From Bin87 sp965204905 (lineage in GTDB: Bacteria > Chloroflexota > Dehalococcoidia > Lucifugimonadales > UBA3495): a DNA stretch of 64,000 bases. This document shows positions 6,778 through 15,305 of this stretch, piece after piece. Positions within the stretch are counted from its first letter, which is position 1. Each line of letters opens with the position of its first letter. The DNA lies in contig OZ242042.1 in assembly GCA_965204905.1 (NCBI GenBank), positions 3,720,001 to 3,784,000 of the forward strand, given 5' to 3'. Under the pieces are notes generated by a model. That model searched no databases and was not told the origin of the DNA. It worked only from the letters and a program-made list of their open reading frames with translations. Position numbers and translations under genes: made by a program.

Positions 6778-9558
6778 TCAGTTTAGCCCATCCCGCACCA
6801 GCCCGCTCACCGCGTCCAGGGCGGCGCCCAGGCGGTCTGGTTGGCGGCCGCCGGCCTGCGCGGTTTCGGGGCGTCCGCCGCCACCGCCACCCATGAGCTT
6901 GGCGGCGTCGCGGGCGATGTTGCCGGCGTGCAGGCCGCGACCCACCAGGTCGGGTGTGACCATGGTTATGATCATGGGTGAGCCATCGATAACCGCGCCC
7001 AGCGCCACCACCACGCTGTCCAGCTTCTGCTTCAGGTAGTCGCCCATCTCCCGCATTGATTCCACGTTGTTGGCGGAGGTTACGGAGGCCACCAGCATCA
7101 CGCCGTCCACGTCGCGGACGCGGCCCAGCAGCGACTCAGCTTCGGCGCGCAGGCCGACCCGCTCCGTCTCGGCGAGGCGACGGCGCAGGGCATCGGTGTC
7201 GGCCATGTAGGCGTCCAGCCGCGCCTCCAGCTCGTGGACGGGAGCTTGTAGCTTCTGGGATATGGCCTGCAAGGTGGCCGACTGCTGGACTACCAGTTCT
7301 TCGGCAGCGCGTCCCGTCACGGCCTCGATGCGCCGCATCCCGCCGCCGATGCTGGACTCGCCCAACACCACCAGCGTGCCCACCTGCCCGGTGGCGTGGA
7401 CGTGGGTACCGCCGCAGACCTCGAAACTGAAAGGGTCGGCGTGGTCGTGGCCGCCGGGATTGGAGTCGGAGTTGGAGCCGGCCATCCTCACCACGCGCAC
7501 CACGTCGCCGTAGCGGTCGCCGAAAAAGGCCAACGCGCCCTCGCGCACGGCATCGGCGTAGGTGGTCTCGTGGGCGGTTACGGCCAGGTTCTCGCGGATC
7601 TTGCTGTTGGCGAGGCTCTGGACGGATAGCTGCTCATCGGGGGTCATCGCGCCGACGTGGTTGAAGTCGAAGCGCAGGCGTCCGGTGTCGCACAGGGAGC
7701 CGGCCTGCCGGACGTGGGGGCCGAGTATGGAGCGCAGCGCGGCGTGGAGCAGGTGGGTGCCGCTGTGGTTGCGCGATGCGTCCAGCCGACGCTCGGCCTC
7801 AACCTGCCCGGTTACGGCGTCGCCCAACGCAATGTCGCCCTCGGCCACCTTGCCGCGATGGACGATGAGGCCGGCCACGGGGCTCTGCGTGTCTTCCACC
7901 TGCACTCGCCCGTTTGGTCCGGTGATGATTCCGGCATCTCCGACCTGTCCGCCGCCCTCCGCGTAGAAGCAGGTTTCGGCCAGCACGACCTCGACCTGCT
8001 GCCCACGGGTGGCCTGTCCCACCGCCTCGCCGTCGCGCAGGATGCCGAGGATGCGCGACTCGATGGACGTCTGGTAGTAGCCGTCGAAGGCAGTATGGCC
8101 GGCGCCCAGGTTCTCGTAGGCGGTGACGATCTCCATACTGCCGGTGACCTGGTGGCCGGCCCGGTCACGCTCCCGCTTGGCCTCCATCTCGGCGTTGAAC
8201 CCGTCCATGTCCACCGACAGCCCATACTCCCGTCGCCCAATCTCGTCCACCAATTCCGGCGGGAACCCGTAGGTGTCGTACAGGACGAAGGCATCGTTGC
8301 CGGAAATGTATTGCAGTTGTTCCGCCGGAGTGGTGGTCAATATATTCCGTAGAATGTTGTTGCCGCGCTCGAAAGTCTCTGCAAACCGTTCCTCTTCGAT
8401 TCCAACAACGCGGCGGATGAAGTCGCGGTTCTCGTCCAGCGCGGGGTATGCGACGGCGAAGCGGTCGATGACGGCACCGGCCACGTCCGTCATAAAGGCG
8501 TGGTCGAGGCCAAGCTGCCGGCCGTAGCGGATGGCGCGCCGGATGATGCGGCGCAGCACGTAGCCGCGCTCGCTGTTGGACGGCACCACGCCGTCGCTGA
8601 TGAGGACGGATGCGGCGCGGGCGTGCTCGGCGACCACGCGGATGGCGTAGTCGGTATCGGCCCCAACGTCGGAGTTGACGCCATATTCCCGGCCGGTGAG
8701 CCGGCACACGGCGTCGATGATGGGACGGAACAGGTCGGTCTCATAGACGTTGGGCTTGCCCTGCAACACGGCGGCGGCCCGCTCCAGACCCATGCCGGTA
8801 TCGACGCTGGGCGCGGGCAGCGGCGTGCGGACGCCGTCCAGGTCCTGGTAGAACTGCATGAACACCAGATTCCACAGCTCCACGAACCGCTCGCAGTCGC
8901 AGTTGGGATGGCAGCCGCCGGGTTCGGCGGGGATGCCCTCGTCGGCCTCGCGGCGCAGCATGGTGGTGAGGTCGTCGGGGGTCATCATCTCGTCGGTTTC
9001 GGGATGCTGGCCGATGCCCTTCTCCGCGCCACCATCGTAGTGCAGTTCCGAGCAGGGGCCGGTGGGGCCCTCCAGGCCGGCCGGCCCCCACCAGTTGTCG
9101 CTGTTGCCGTAGCGGTAGATGCGCTCGGGCGGGATGCCGATTTCATTGTGCCAGATATCGTAAGCCTCGTCGTCGTCCAGGTGGACTGTCACGTACATGC
9201 GGTCCGGCTCCAGACCGAACAGCCCGGTGCAGAGGTCCCACGCGAAGGCCACGGCGTCCTGCTTGAAGTAATCGCCGATACTGAAGTTGCCCAGCATCTC
9301 AAAGAAGGTGAGGTGCTTGTGGTCGCCCACCTCGTCAATGTCGGTAGTGCGGAAGGACTTCTGGCAACTGGTGAGGCGGCGACGCGGTGGGGTCTGCTCG
9401 CCCATGAAGAAGGGCTTGAAGGGCACCATGCCGGCGGAGGTGAAAAGCAGCGTGGGATCGCCGGCGGGAATCAAGGAAGCGGAAGGCATGTGCAGATGCT
9501 CCCGCTCCTCAAAAAATCGGATAAAAGAACTTCGGATGCTGTCGCCGGCGGTGTCCAT
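6778..9558 (-). CDS. alaS: Alanyl-tRNA synthetase
   Basis: Full-length class II synthetase (926 residues; family about 870-930) that charges tRNA-Ala. The catalytic N-domain opens with IRSSFIRFFEEREH and PSASLIPAGDPTLLFTSAGM; motif 2 includes QKSFRTTDIDEVGDHKHLTFFEMLGNFSIGDYFK. The editing domain has HSGTHLLHAAL and CGGTHVHATGQVG, supplying the zinc-binding His/Cys residues. The C-terminal C-Ala domain ends in a Gly-rich MGGGGGGRPETAQAGG segment, the normal DHHA1-like signature. Start ATG at 9558 is near-unambiguous from motif spacing. Three copies of an 8-base repeat lie just upstream. Confidence 0.98.
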   Translation of the reverse strand: MDTAGDSIRSSFIRFFEEREHLHMPSASLIPAGDPTLLFTSAGMVPFKPFFMGEQTPPRRRLTSCQKSFRTTDIDEVGDHKHLTFFEMLGNFSIGDYFKQDAVAFAWDLCTGLFGLEPDRMYVTVHLDDDEAYDIWHNEIGIPPERIYRYGNSDNWWGPAGLEGPTGPCSELHYDGGAEKGIGQHPETDEMMTPDDLTTMLRREADEGIPAEPGGCHPNCDCERFVELWNLVFMQFYQDLDGVRTPLPAPSVDTGMGLERAAAVLQGKPNVYETDLFRPIIDAVCRLTGREYGVNSDVGADTDYAIRVVAEHARAASVLISDGVVPSNSERGYVLRRIIRRAIRYGRQLGLDHAFMTDVAGAVIDRFAVAYPALDENRDFIRRVVGIEEERFAETFERGNNILRNILTTTPAEQLQYISGNDAFVLYDTYGFPPELVDEIGRREYGLSVDMDGFNAEMEAKRERDRAGHQVTGSMEIVTAYENLGAGHTAFDGYYQTSIESRILGILRDGEAVGQATRGQQVEVVLAETCFYAEGGGQVGDAGIITGPNGRVQVEDTQSPVAGLIVHRGKVAEGDIALGDAVTGQVEAERRLDASRNHSGTHLLHAALRSILGPHVRQAGSLCDTGRLRFDFNHVGAMTPDEQLSVQSLANSKIRENLAVTAHETTYADAVREGALAFFGDRYGDVVRVVRMAGSNSDSNPGGHDHADPFSFEVCGGTHVHATGQVGTLVVLGESSIGGGMRRIEAVTGRAAEELVVQQSATLQAISQKLQAPVHELEARLDAYMADTDALRRRLAETERVGLRAEAESLLGRVRDVDGVMLVASVTSANNVESMREMGDYLKQKLDSVVVALGAVIDGSPMIITMVTPDLVGRGLHAGNIARDAAKLMGGGGGGRPETAQAGGRQPDRLGAALDAVSGLVRDGLN

Positions 9559-9561
9559 AGA

Positions 9562-9607
9562 GGTTACGACTCCCGTGCATAGGGTTACGAATCAGGGCAG
9601 GTTACGA
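9562..9607. repeat. Three direct copies of GGTTACGA upstream of alaS
   Basis: GGTTACGA occurs at 9562-9569, 9583-9590 and 9600-9607, spaced 21 and 17 bases apart start to start, in the leader of alaS (read on the minus strand as TCGTAACC). The rest of the 97-base gap shows no T-box specifier or antiterminator. Spaced direct repeats next to a start codon suggest a binding site, but chance cannot be excluded by eye. Confidence 0.45.
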
Positions 9608-9655
9608 TTGTAGGCACGCCGGTGGAGAGGGTCAACAACCGCTGCGGGCATTCCA

Positions 9656-10192
9656 TCAAGCCGCGGCGTATTCGCGCAGGTGGTCGATAAGAAGGGCGAA
9701 GTTGGGGCAGGCGTTGTACACAGTATTGGGGTTGAGTTGATTCAGCAGACCTACGTCGTCCCGGCCTTTCGAGTACCGTTGCTTTGCGCATTCCCGGGTG
9801 GCGTTGCGTAGTGCGTTGTCAATGTCCTGTATTGAAACTTCCTCGACGTTCCGGTTCCGAGGCAACGCGCTTTCGCGAAATCCAGCGCCGAAATGATTGC
9901 GCAGAGCATTTCGGTCAGCAATGAACCACGCTTCCATCTTCCGAACCATGAAGAATGCGCGGTTAGCTGCGCCGATTTGAGACGCCACACGTTGGGTCAA
10001 CTGCGGCAGATCTTCACCTTCGCTGTCTATGAGCAGTAACCCGTTCCTATGCTCATCATTGGCACATTCCTGAATAGCATTGTCGCTTGATCCGCAGGGT
10101 TGGATTTTGAGGTCGATTGGGCCGGTGGCGCGCCGGATGAATTGCGCCATTGGTGGGCGAAGATGGTTGCCGCCTTCCAGGTACAGTATCAC
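9656..10192 (-). CDS. DUF4276 family protein (TOPRIM-like partner of an AAA ATPase)
   Basis: A 178-residue protein starting at a GTG four bases after the ATPase stop, with a GAGGTGG ribosome site inside the ATPase tail. It begins ILYLEGGNHLRPPM and has LLLIDSEGED (TOPRIM-like acidic pair), then the DUF4276 core FMVRKMEAWFIADRNALRNHFG, ALPRNRNVEE and KGRDDVGLLNQL. DUF4276 proteins are usually coded directly after AAA15-type ATPases; the abortive-infection pair AbiLi/AbiLii and RloB-type modules have this layout. The likely role is nuclease or effector in an anti-phage module, by inference from gene pairing. Confidence 0.78.
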   Translation of the reverse strand: MILYLEGGNHLRPPMAQFIRRATGPIDLKIQPCGSSDNAIQECANDEHRNGLLLIDSEGEDLPQLTQRVASQIGAANRAFFMVRKMEAWFIADRNALRNHFGAGFRESALPRNRNVEEVSIQDIDNALRNATRECAKQRYSKGRDDVGLLNQLNPNTVYNACPNFALLIDHLREYAAA

Positions 10193-10196
10193 GAAG

Positions 10197-11414
10197 TTAC
10201 CACCTCACCCCGCCGAGGGCGCCGCTCAGCCACATTTCGCTCAATCCATACACTACCAGTTCCTTGCCCGTCTGCTGGTAGATGTCCTGCCACTCGCGCA
10301 GTTCCTTATACGACGGCCGGTGAAAACGGGTGCCTTCCGCGGCGTCTCGCTCGCACACTACTACGAACTCTGCTTTTGGTTCCGGTGGGAGCAGACTGAC
10401 CAACTCGGGTGAGTGAGTAGTGACGATAATCTGGGTCCGCTCAGCGGCTTTGCGCAGCAGTTCAGCTATGAGGCCGAGGGAATCGGGGTGCATGGCGATT
10501 TCCGGCTCCTCGATGCAGATAAGCGGCGGCGGTTCCGGGTGACACAGGATGGCCAGCAGAGCGATGAACCGGATGGTGCCGTCGGACAATCGGGAGGCCG
10601 GCAGCGCGCCGGACATGCCCGCTTCGTTGACGATCAGCTCGATGGTGTTCCCGAAAATGCGCGGGTGCAGGCTTTCGTATGACTCGTAGAACCGGCTGAG
10701 ATAGTCGTTCAACGATGGTTCCAGCCTGCGACTGAGCAGGTCGTTGACCACTAAGGCCAGGTTGCTGAAATCCTCCGCCAGAAAGTTGGGGTCGCCGTCG
10801 GTGCGCTGCGGATGGCGAACCGGGCTGTCGCGGCCGACGTGCCAGCTACGATATATCTTTACTGCGGAGAGCATATGAGAGGTTTCGGTGATTACGGGAT
10901 AATCGGCGTAACTACGTACTTCACTCAATACCGATTTGCCGGGGGAAACTGCCACATGCACCGGATTGACGCTATGGTCGGCGGGGGTTCCATCGGACCG
11001 AATTTGCCAGAGTCGAGCTTGCCCGTTATCTGCTCGAAAAAAGGTAGCGTGTTCGTCATCTCCTACCATCAGGTCCAGTCGTTCGTCTAAGGAATGAACA
11101 CGACTGTTATGGACGAAAAGTCCCAGTTCGTAGCTAAAAGGATTCCTCGGATCGTCAAACCTCACCGCCATCTCGGCGAGCTGGGAAGGAATTTCTTCAC
11201 GTCTTGGTCCTTTCCAAGCCCAATCCCCGGTCGGCCCGTTGCTCCGCAGAAACCCGGCTATGTCGTTCGGCACCGCCTGCAGCAAGCCGATCACGTCGAT
11301 CAGGTTTGACTTGCCGGAGCCGTTGGGGCCGATGAGGACGTTCAACGGCTGGAGCTCCAGCTCGGTGTCCTTGAACGACAGGATGTTTTTCAGGTGCAGC
11401 GATTTGATGAACAT
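10197..11414 (-). CDS. AAA15-type / OLD-like ATPase
   Basis: A 405-residue SMC/RecF-like ATPase. It has Walker A LIGPNGSGKSNLID near residue 30, the ABC signature-like SRLSDGTIRFIALL, Walker B PLICIEEPEIAMHPD and the His switch IIVTTHSPELVS. The coiled-coil arm between the halves is short, as in defence-linked AAA_21/AAA15 ATPases rather than RecF or SMC. It has no fused TOPRIM domain; that role is probably taken by the DUF4276 gene four bases downstream. The pair is one of two ATPase/TOPRIM-like modules in this window. Confidence 0.86.
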   Translation of the reverse strand: MFIKSLHLKNILSFKDTELELQPLNVLIGPNGSGKSNLIDVIGLLQAVPNDIAGFLRSNGPTGDWAWKGPRREEIPSQLAEMAVRFDDPRNPFSYELGLFVHNSRVHSLDERLDLMVGDDEHATFFRADNGQARLWQIRSDGTPADHSVNPVHVAVSPGKSVLSEVRSYADYPVITETSHMLSAVKIYRSWHVGRDSPVRHPQRTDGDPNFLAEDFSNLALVVNDLLSRRLEPSLNDYLSRFYESYESLHPRIFGNTIELIVNEAGMSGALPASRLSDGTIRFIALLAILCHPEPPPLICIEEPEIAMHPDSLGLIAELLRKAAERTQIIVTTHSPELVSLLPPEPKAEFVVVCERDAAEGTRFHRPSYKELREWQDIYQQTGKELVVYGLSEMWLSGALGGVRW

Positions 11415-11449
11415 GGCGGCCTCCGTTGTGAAGGCGCGGCGGTTGCCGG

Positions 11450-11824
11450 TCAGTATTCAAAGTCCGTCTCGGCAGCCCACGCCTGCACACCTCGTCGGAA
11501 CGCCAGCGCGCCCATGGGGGCGATTACGGCCTGCATGGCTTCCAGGATTTCGCGGGGCGTTGCGCCTTCGGCGAGGGCGACGCGCATGTGGGCCTGGATC
11601 TGCTCCTGGTCGGCGCGCAGGGCGACCTCCACGACGATTTGCAGCAGCTCCTTGGTCTTGCGGTCCAGCAGACGCTGGCCGGTGTAGGTGGCCTCGATGA
11701 ACTCGCCGTACTTCTGCGTCCATTCGGGGTCCGCCAGGGCGTTGATGCGGTGCATCTCCAGGGTGTAGCCGCGGGTCTGGGCGGCCTCGTCGATCAGGCG
11801 TTGGGCGTCTTCGTTGGTGGACAT
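11450..11824 (-). CDS. Carboxymuconolactone decarboxylase (CMD/AhpD-like) family protein
   Basis: A 124-residue, all-helical CMD-domain protein. It has the segment RTKELLQIVVEVALR-like (here DRKTKELLQIVVEVALRAD), then EQIQAHMRVALAEGATPREILEAMQAV. AhpD members carry CxxC before the His; here both cysteines are absent while the His (QAHMR) is kept. It therefore resembles the decarboxylase/PcaC side of the family, not a peroxidase reductase. The final MGALAFRRGVQAWA is a standard CMD end. It lies 35 bases upstream of the ATPase on the same strand and 79 bases after a SIS-domain gene. Substrate not deducible. Confidence 0.85.
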   Translation of the reverse strand: MSTNEDAQRLIDEAAQTRGYTLEMHRINALADPEWTQKYGEFIEATYTGQRLLDRKTKELLQIVVEVALRADQEQIQAHMRVALAEGATPREILEAMQAVIAPMGALAFRRGVQAWAAETDFEY

Positions 11825-11903
11825 GGTTGAGTCTCCTATTGATTGTGATAGGCGGGGATTTCACCCTCACCCCAGCCCTCTCCCATCAAGGGAGAGGGAG
11901 TCA

Positions 11904-12977
11904 TTACAGGTCGTAGTGGACGCGGGCGGCGGCCTGGCCGGGCACGTCCTGCTGGAACAGGTCGGGGTGCGTCCCCCGCGCCAGGGCCAGGTGATAGGTG
12001 AACAGTTGCAGCGGCACGACGCTGGCGATGGGCGTCAGATACGCTGGCGTTTCGGGCAACGGGAATACGCGCGCGCCGGCCTCCGCAAGAACAGCATCGG
12101 GGCGGTCGCTCAATGCCCAAACCGGAGCACCTAGCGCGGCGGCGGCGTTGGTGAGGTCCAGAGCGCGGCCCCGGTCATCGCCCGGCGTGGCGATCAGGGT
12201 CAGCAGGCAGTCGGGGTCCAGCGAGCAGAACGGCCCGTGCAGCAGTTGCTCGATCTGGAAACCCTCGCAGTCGGCACGGCTGGTCTCCTTGATCTTGAGC
12301 GCCACCTCGTAGGCGTTGGCGGTGTTCTCTCCCCAGCCGGCGGAGATGAATCGACGCTTGTCCTGATGGTCGCCGACCACGGATTTCACGTCGTCCTCGG
12401 CGGCGAGAATCTGCGCGACCTGTTGGGGCAGGTCGGCCAGCCCGTTGTCAGAGTCGTTGAGATTCCCCGCCATCGCCAGGTTGAGCATGGCCAGCGCGGT
12501 TAGCGCGGTCGTGTAGCTCACGGTGAAAGCGGCGGACGTCTCCTGCGCCACGGTGCGGATACCGGAGTCGGCCACCTGGATGCGTGGGCCGGGGTCGGTG
12601 GACGTGATGGCGACGGTGTACGCGCCTTTGGCTACCGCCACGTCCAGCGCATCGTAGGACGACCGCTTGGTTCCCCGGTGGCTGATGACGATAACGCCGT
12701 CGTCGGCGCTCACCGACGGGGTCGCGGTGCAGAACTCAAAGGAGTTGTGGGCAAACGCCTCGGGGCCGGCGGTCAGGATGGACGCGCCGACCAACGCGGC
12801 GTGCCACGACGTGCCGATGCCGACGACGTGGATGCGGCGCTTGCCGGCCAGCGTCCGCCCCACCTCGGCGCACAGCTCTCGCTGCGAGTCAATCACCGAG
12901 GCGATGGCGTCGGGCTGGGACACGATAGCGTCGTACATCCGAAAGGGGTGCGCGGTGCGCGGCGTGGGTGTGGTCAT
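11904..12977 (-). CDS. Double-SIS-domain sugar isomerase/deaminase-like protein
   Basis: A 357-residue protein with two SIS (sugar isomerase) domains. The first includes RIHVVGIGTSWHAALVGAS and the phosphate-loop ISHRGTKRSSYDAL; the second has FISAGWGENTANAYEVALKIKETS and the LLHGPF motif with a nearby Glu. This architecture matches the isomerase half of GlmS and the AgaS/FrlB-type deglycase or deaminase proteins. No glutaminase domain is present, so it does not make glucosamine-6-phosphate from glutamine. It probably handles an aminosugar or fructosamine phosphate. The 78-base gap downstream contains a repeat-like TTTCACCCTCACCCC...GGGAGAGGGAG stretch that may act as a terminator. Confidence 0.85.
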   Translation of the reverse strand: MTTPTPRTAHPFRMYDAIVSQPDAIASVIDSQRELCAEVGRTLAGKRRIHVVGIGTSWHAALVGASILTAGPEAFAHNSFEFCTATPSVSADDGVIVISHRGTKRSSYDALDVAVAKGAYTVAITSTDPGPRIQVADSGIRTVAQETSAAFTVSYTTALTALAMLNLAMAGNLNDSDNGLADLPQQVAQILAAEDDVKSVVGDHQDKRRFISAGWGENTANAYEVALKIKETSRADCEGFQIEQLLHGPFCSLDPDCLLTLIATPGDDRGRALDLTNAAAALGAPVWALSDRPDAVLAEAGARVFPLPETPAYLTPIASVVPLQLFTYHLALARGTHPDLFQQDVPGQAAARVHYDL

Positions 12978-13071
12978 GGGGTTTGCTCTCGCGGGGTGAT
13001 GGTGAGGGTCTCACAAGCCTGGAAACAGGATCATGCTATCATAACCTCGCTGACCACCACGGAGGCGCATC

Positions 13072-13395
13072 GTGGCGAGTATAACGGTGTCTGGCTTGAC
13101 TGATGAATTTATGGAGCGTTTGGGGCGAAAAGCTGCTGCCAACGACCGCTCTGCGGAGGACGAAGTGCGCTACATTCTGAAGCAAGCTGTGGGCCCTGAC
13201 CAAGCGGAGCGGGCCGCCAGGATGAAGGAAGCTGTGGAGGAACTGGCGCGCCTTCGGAAGAAGGTATCGGAGCAGCAGCAAGAGCGTGGCGTCAAAGTGG
13301 ATGACAAGCCGGGCTGGTTGATAATTCGAGAAGACCGCGACAGCGATCACGGGCGGCTGTACGACCCATGTGGGCTGGATGATCCTGGTAAGTGA
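13072..13395 (+). CDS. Ribbon-helix-helix antitoxin (FitA/VapB-like)
   Basis: A 107-residue protein starting at GTG behind GGAGG. Residues 1-40, ITVSGLTDEFMERLGRKAAANDRSAEDEVRYIL, form an Arc/FitA-type ribbon-helix-helix. A long charged helix (KEAVEELARLRKKVSEQQQ) and a C-terminal tail follow, where the toxin would bind. Its last 17 bases overlap the start of a PIN-domain ORF, as in normal VapBC pairs. That toxin is internally deleted (next entry), so the antitoxin may persist as an orphan regulator. Confidence 0.8.
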   Translation: MASITVSGLTDEFMERLGRKAAANDRSAEDEVRYILKQAVGPDQAERAARMKEAVEELARLRKKVSEQQQERGVKVDDKPGWLIIREDRDSDHGRLYDPCGLDDPGK

Positions 13396-13528
13396 CGCCA
13401 GCGTAGCGGTTAAGTGGGCGGTAGTTGACGGGACGTTGGTAACGGAGGGTACGCGGTTCGTAAACACATTCGCCGGAACCGAGCACGCCGGCCGCGTCGT
13501 ACTGCTGTCAGATTTCGCGCCAGCATAG
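13379..13528 (+). pseudogene. Internally deleted PIN-domain (VapC) toxin
   Basis: A 49-codon frame starts at ATG 13379 in the antitoxin overlap. It reads MILVSDASVAVKWAV, the exact kind of first strand a VapC toxin has, including the first catalytic Asp. It then jumps directly to DGTLVTEGTRFVNTFAG and HAGRVVLLSDFAP, which is the C-terminal end of a PIN domain. The central 80 or so residues, with two of the acidic catalytic positions, are missing, yet the frame is kept through to TAG at 13526. This is a clean in-frame internal deletion of a VapC gene. The product cannot be an active ribonuclease but might still bind its antitoxin. Confidence 0.75.
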
Positions 13529-13544
13529 GGATGAGGTTTTCAAC

Positions 13545-14141
13545 ATGACTACGCAGATAGCAGCGCCGCCCGCAGAGGTGGCGCAAACCCGCCAGCGCCG
13601 TCGGTTCAACGTGGGCGAATACTACGCCATGGCCGAGGCAGGCATCCTTGGGCCCGACGAGCGGGTTGAATTGCTGGACGGGGAGATAGTGGTAATGGCG
13701 CCGATAGGTAATCGTCACGCCTTTTGCGTTGATTGGCTCACTCGATTTTGGATTCTGGCCCTGGCTGAACTTGCGATAGTCAGGATTCAGAACCCGGTGC
13801 GATTGAACGACAGCAGCGAACCCGAACCAGACATCACACTGCTGGCATGGAGAGACGACTTCTACGCATCGGCCCACCCGGGTCCGCAAGACGTTCTGCT
13901 ATTGATTGAGGTGGCCGACAGCACCGCGGACTCGGACCGCAATGAAAAATTGCCGCTTTACGCACGCGCCGGTATCCCCGAGGTATGGATCGTGAACCTG
14001 CGGGACCGGCGGGTTGAAGTCTATACGGAGCCGGATGGCGTTGGATACAACATCGTGAGGTACTACGGCCCTGGTGACAGCGTGGCTCCCCTACACTTCC
14101 CGGACATCGCGCTGGAGGTTGAGCGGATCATTCCGGCATAA
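13545..14141 (+). CDS. Uma2 family (DUF820) PD-(D/E)XK nuclease-like protein
   Basis: A 198-residue Uma2 protein. Motifs are RRFNVGEYYAMAEAGIL, then RVELLDGEIVVMAPIGNRH, EPEPDITLL (PD motif), VLLLIEVADSTADSDRNEKLPLYARAGIPEVWIVNLRDRRVEVY (E, K and helix). This is a canonical subgroup (FxVxEYYxMxEAGILxxDERVELLDGEI), unlike the neighbour at 3508, which belongs to another subgroup. The PIN remnant lies 16 bases upstream. It probably shares the upstream transcript. Confidence 0.9.
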   Translation: MTTQIAAPPAEVAQTRQRRRFNVGEYYAMAEAGILGPDERVELLDGEIVVMAPIGNRHAFCVDWLTRFWILALAELAIVRIQNPVRLNDSSEPEPDITLLAWRDDFYASAHPGPQDVLLLIEVADSTADSDRNEKLPLYARAGIPEVWIVNLRDRRVEVYTEPDGVGYNIVRYYGPGDSVAPLHFPDIALEVERIIPA

Positions 14142-14251
14142 GGGAATGCCCTGCCCCTGTGTTATGATTCCGGCGTCGGTGGTCGGTCGGTTTTCCGATG
14201 CTGCCGGCGCCATCTTACTGAACACGAGCACCGAACACAGGAGGCCCGAAT

Positions 14252-15277
14252 ATGCCATTCGGAGGCAATGACTGGCACGCGCTCCGGCAAGAGGAAGCGC
14301 TGGAACCCGAAATCCCCATCTGCGACCCGCACCATCACTTCTGGGACTACCGCACCGAGCGGATTCCCTACCAGCGTTACCTGCTCCACGAACTCGCCGC
14401 CGACATGAACAGCGGACACAACGTGACGTCCACCGTATTCGTAGAGGCGCGTTCCATGTACCGCACCACCGGACCCGAGGAGATGCGGCCGGTGGGCGAG
14501 GTGGAGTTCGTGCAGGGCCTGGCTGCCGCGTCGGCCAGCGGGCTGTATGGCTCGGGACGCGCGGCGGCGTCCATCGTCGGACACGCCAACCTTAACCTGG
14601 GCGACGGCGTTAAGCCGGTGCTGGAGGCGTTGCAGGCCGCCAGCCCCAACCGGTTCCGCGGCATTCGCCACTCTGTCACCTGGGACCCGCACCCTGAGGT
14701 TGAGAACACGGCGGCCCACAATATGCCGAACCAGATGTCCAGCGACAACTTCCGCGCCGGCGCCCGCGTGCTCGCCAGCATGGGCCTGACGCTCGAAGGC
14801 TGGATGTACTTCCCGCAGATGTTGGAGCTGGCCGAGTTCGCCAAAGCCGTCCCCGATCTCACCATCATCCTGAACCACATCGGCGGCCTGCTGCGCGTCG
14901 GCCCCTACTCCAACAGTGAGGAGACGCTGGCAACCTGGCGGCAGGGCATCGCGGCGGCGGCCGAGTGCCCCAACGTGGTCATCAAGCTGGGCGGCATCGG
15001 TATGCCCCGCACCGGCTTCGACTGGCACCTGCGCGACGTTCCCGCGAGTTCCGAGGAGCTTGCCAACGACATGGCGCCGCTGGTCCACTACTGCATCGAG
15101 CAGTTCGGACCCGACCGCTGCATGTTCGAGAGCAACTTCCCGGTGGACAAGGTGTCCTACTCCTACAACGTGATGTACAACGCCTTCAAGCGCCTGTCCA
15201 CCGGCTACTCGGCCTCCGAGCGCGCGGCCATGTTCCACGACACGGCGGTGCGCGTGTACTCGGTGGACGAGAGTTAG
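14252..15277 (+). CDS. Amidohydrolase-2 family metal hydrolase, copy 1
   Basis: A 341-residue TIM-barrel amidohydrolase of the amidohydrolase_2 group (2-pyrone-4,6-dicarboxylate lactonase / ACMSD relatives). The metal motif is PICDPHHHFWD near residue 25. Other family motifs are VFVEARSMY, FVQGLAA, GHANLNLG, FRGIRHSVTWD, LTIILNHIGG (His) and CMFESNFPVDK (catalytic Asp). AGGAGG precedes the ATG at 14252. A paralogue follows 28 bases later, a tandem duplication with about two thirds of residues the same by eye. Lactone or carboxylate hydrolysis is likely but the substrate is unknown. Confidence 0.9.
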   Translation: MPFGGNDWHALRQEEALEPEIPICDPHHHFWDYRTERIPYQRYLLHELAADMNSGHNVTSTVFVEARSMYRTTGPEEMRPVGEVEFVQGLAAASASGLYGSGRAAASIVGHANLNLGDGVKPVLEALQAASPNRFRGIRHSVTWDPHPEVENTAAHNMPNQMSSDNFRAGARVLASMGLTLEGWMYFPQMLELAEFAKAVPDLTIILNHIGGLLRVGPYSNSEETLATWRQGIAAAAECPNVVIKLGGIGMPRTGFDWHLRDVPASSEELANDMAPLVHYCIEQFGPDRCMFESNFPVDKVSYSYNVMYNAFKRLSTGYSASERAAMFHDTAVRVYSVDES

Positions 15278-15305
15278 GCGCTACGACGTCTCAAGGAGGT
15301 CGTAA

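Noticed and set aside
8500..9582. Long plus-strand frame opposite alaS
   Set aside because: Antisense shadow of a strongly conserved gene; composition is biased and no motif is present.
11861..11903. GGGGATTTCACCCTCACCCC...GGGAGAGGGAG as a riboswitch or terminator after the SIS gene
   Set aside because: The arms pair poorly and no U-run follows; it looks like a common dispersed GC-rich repeat.
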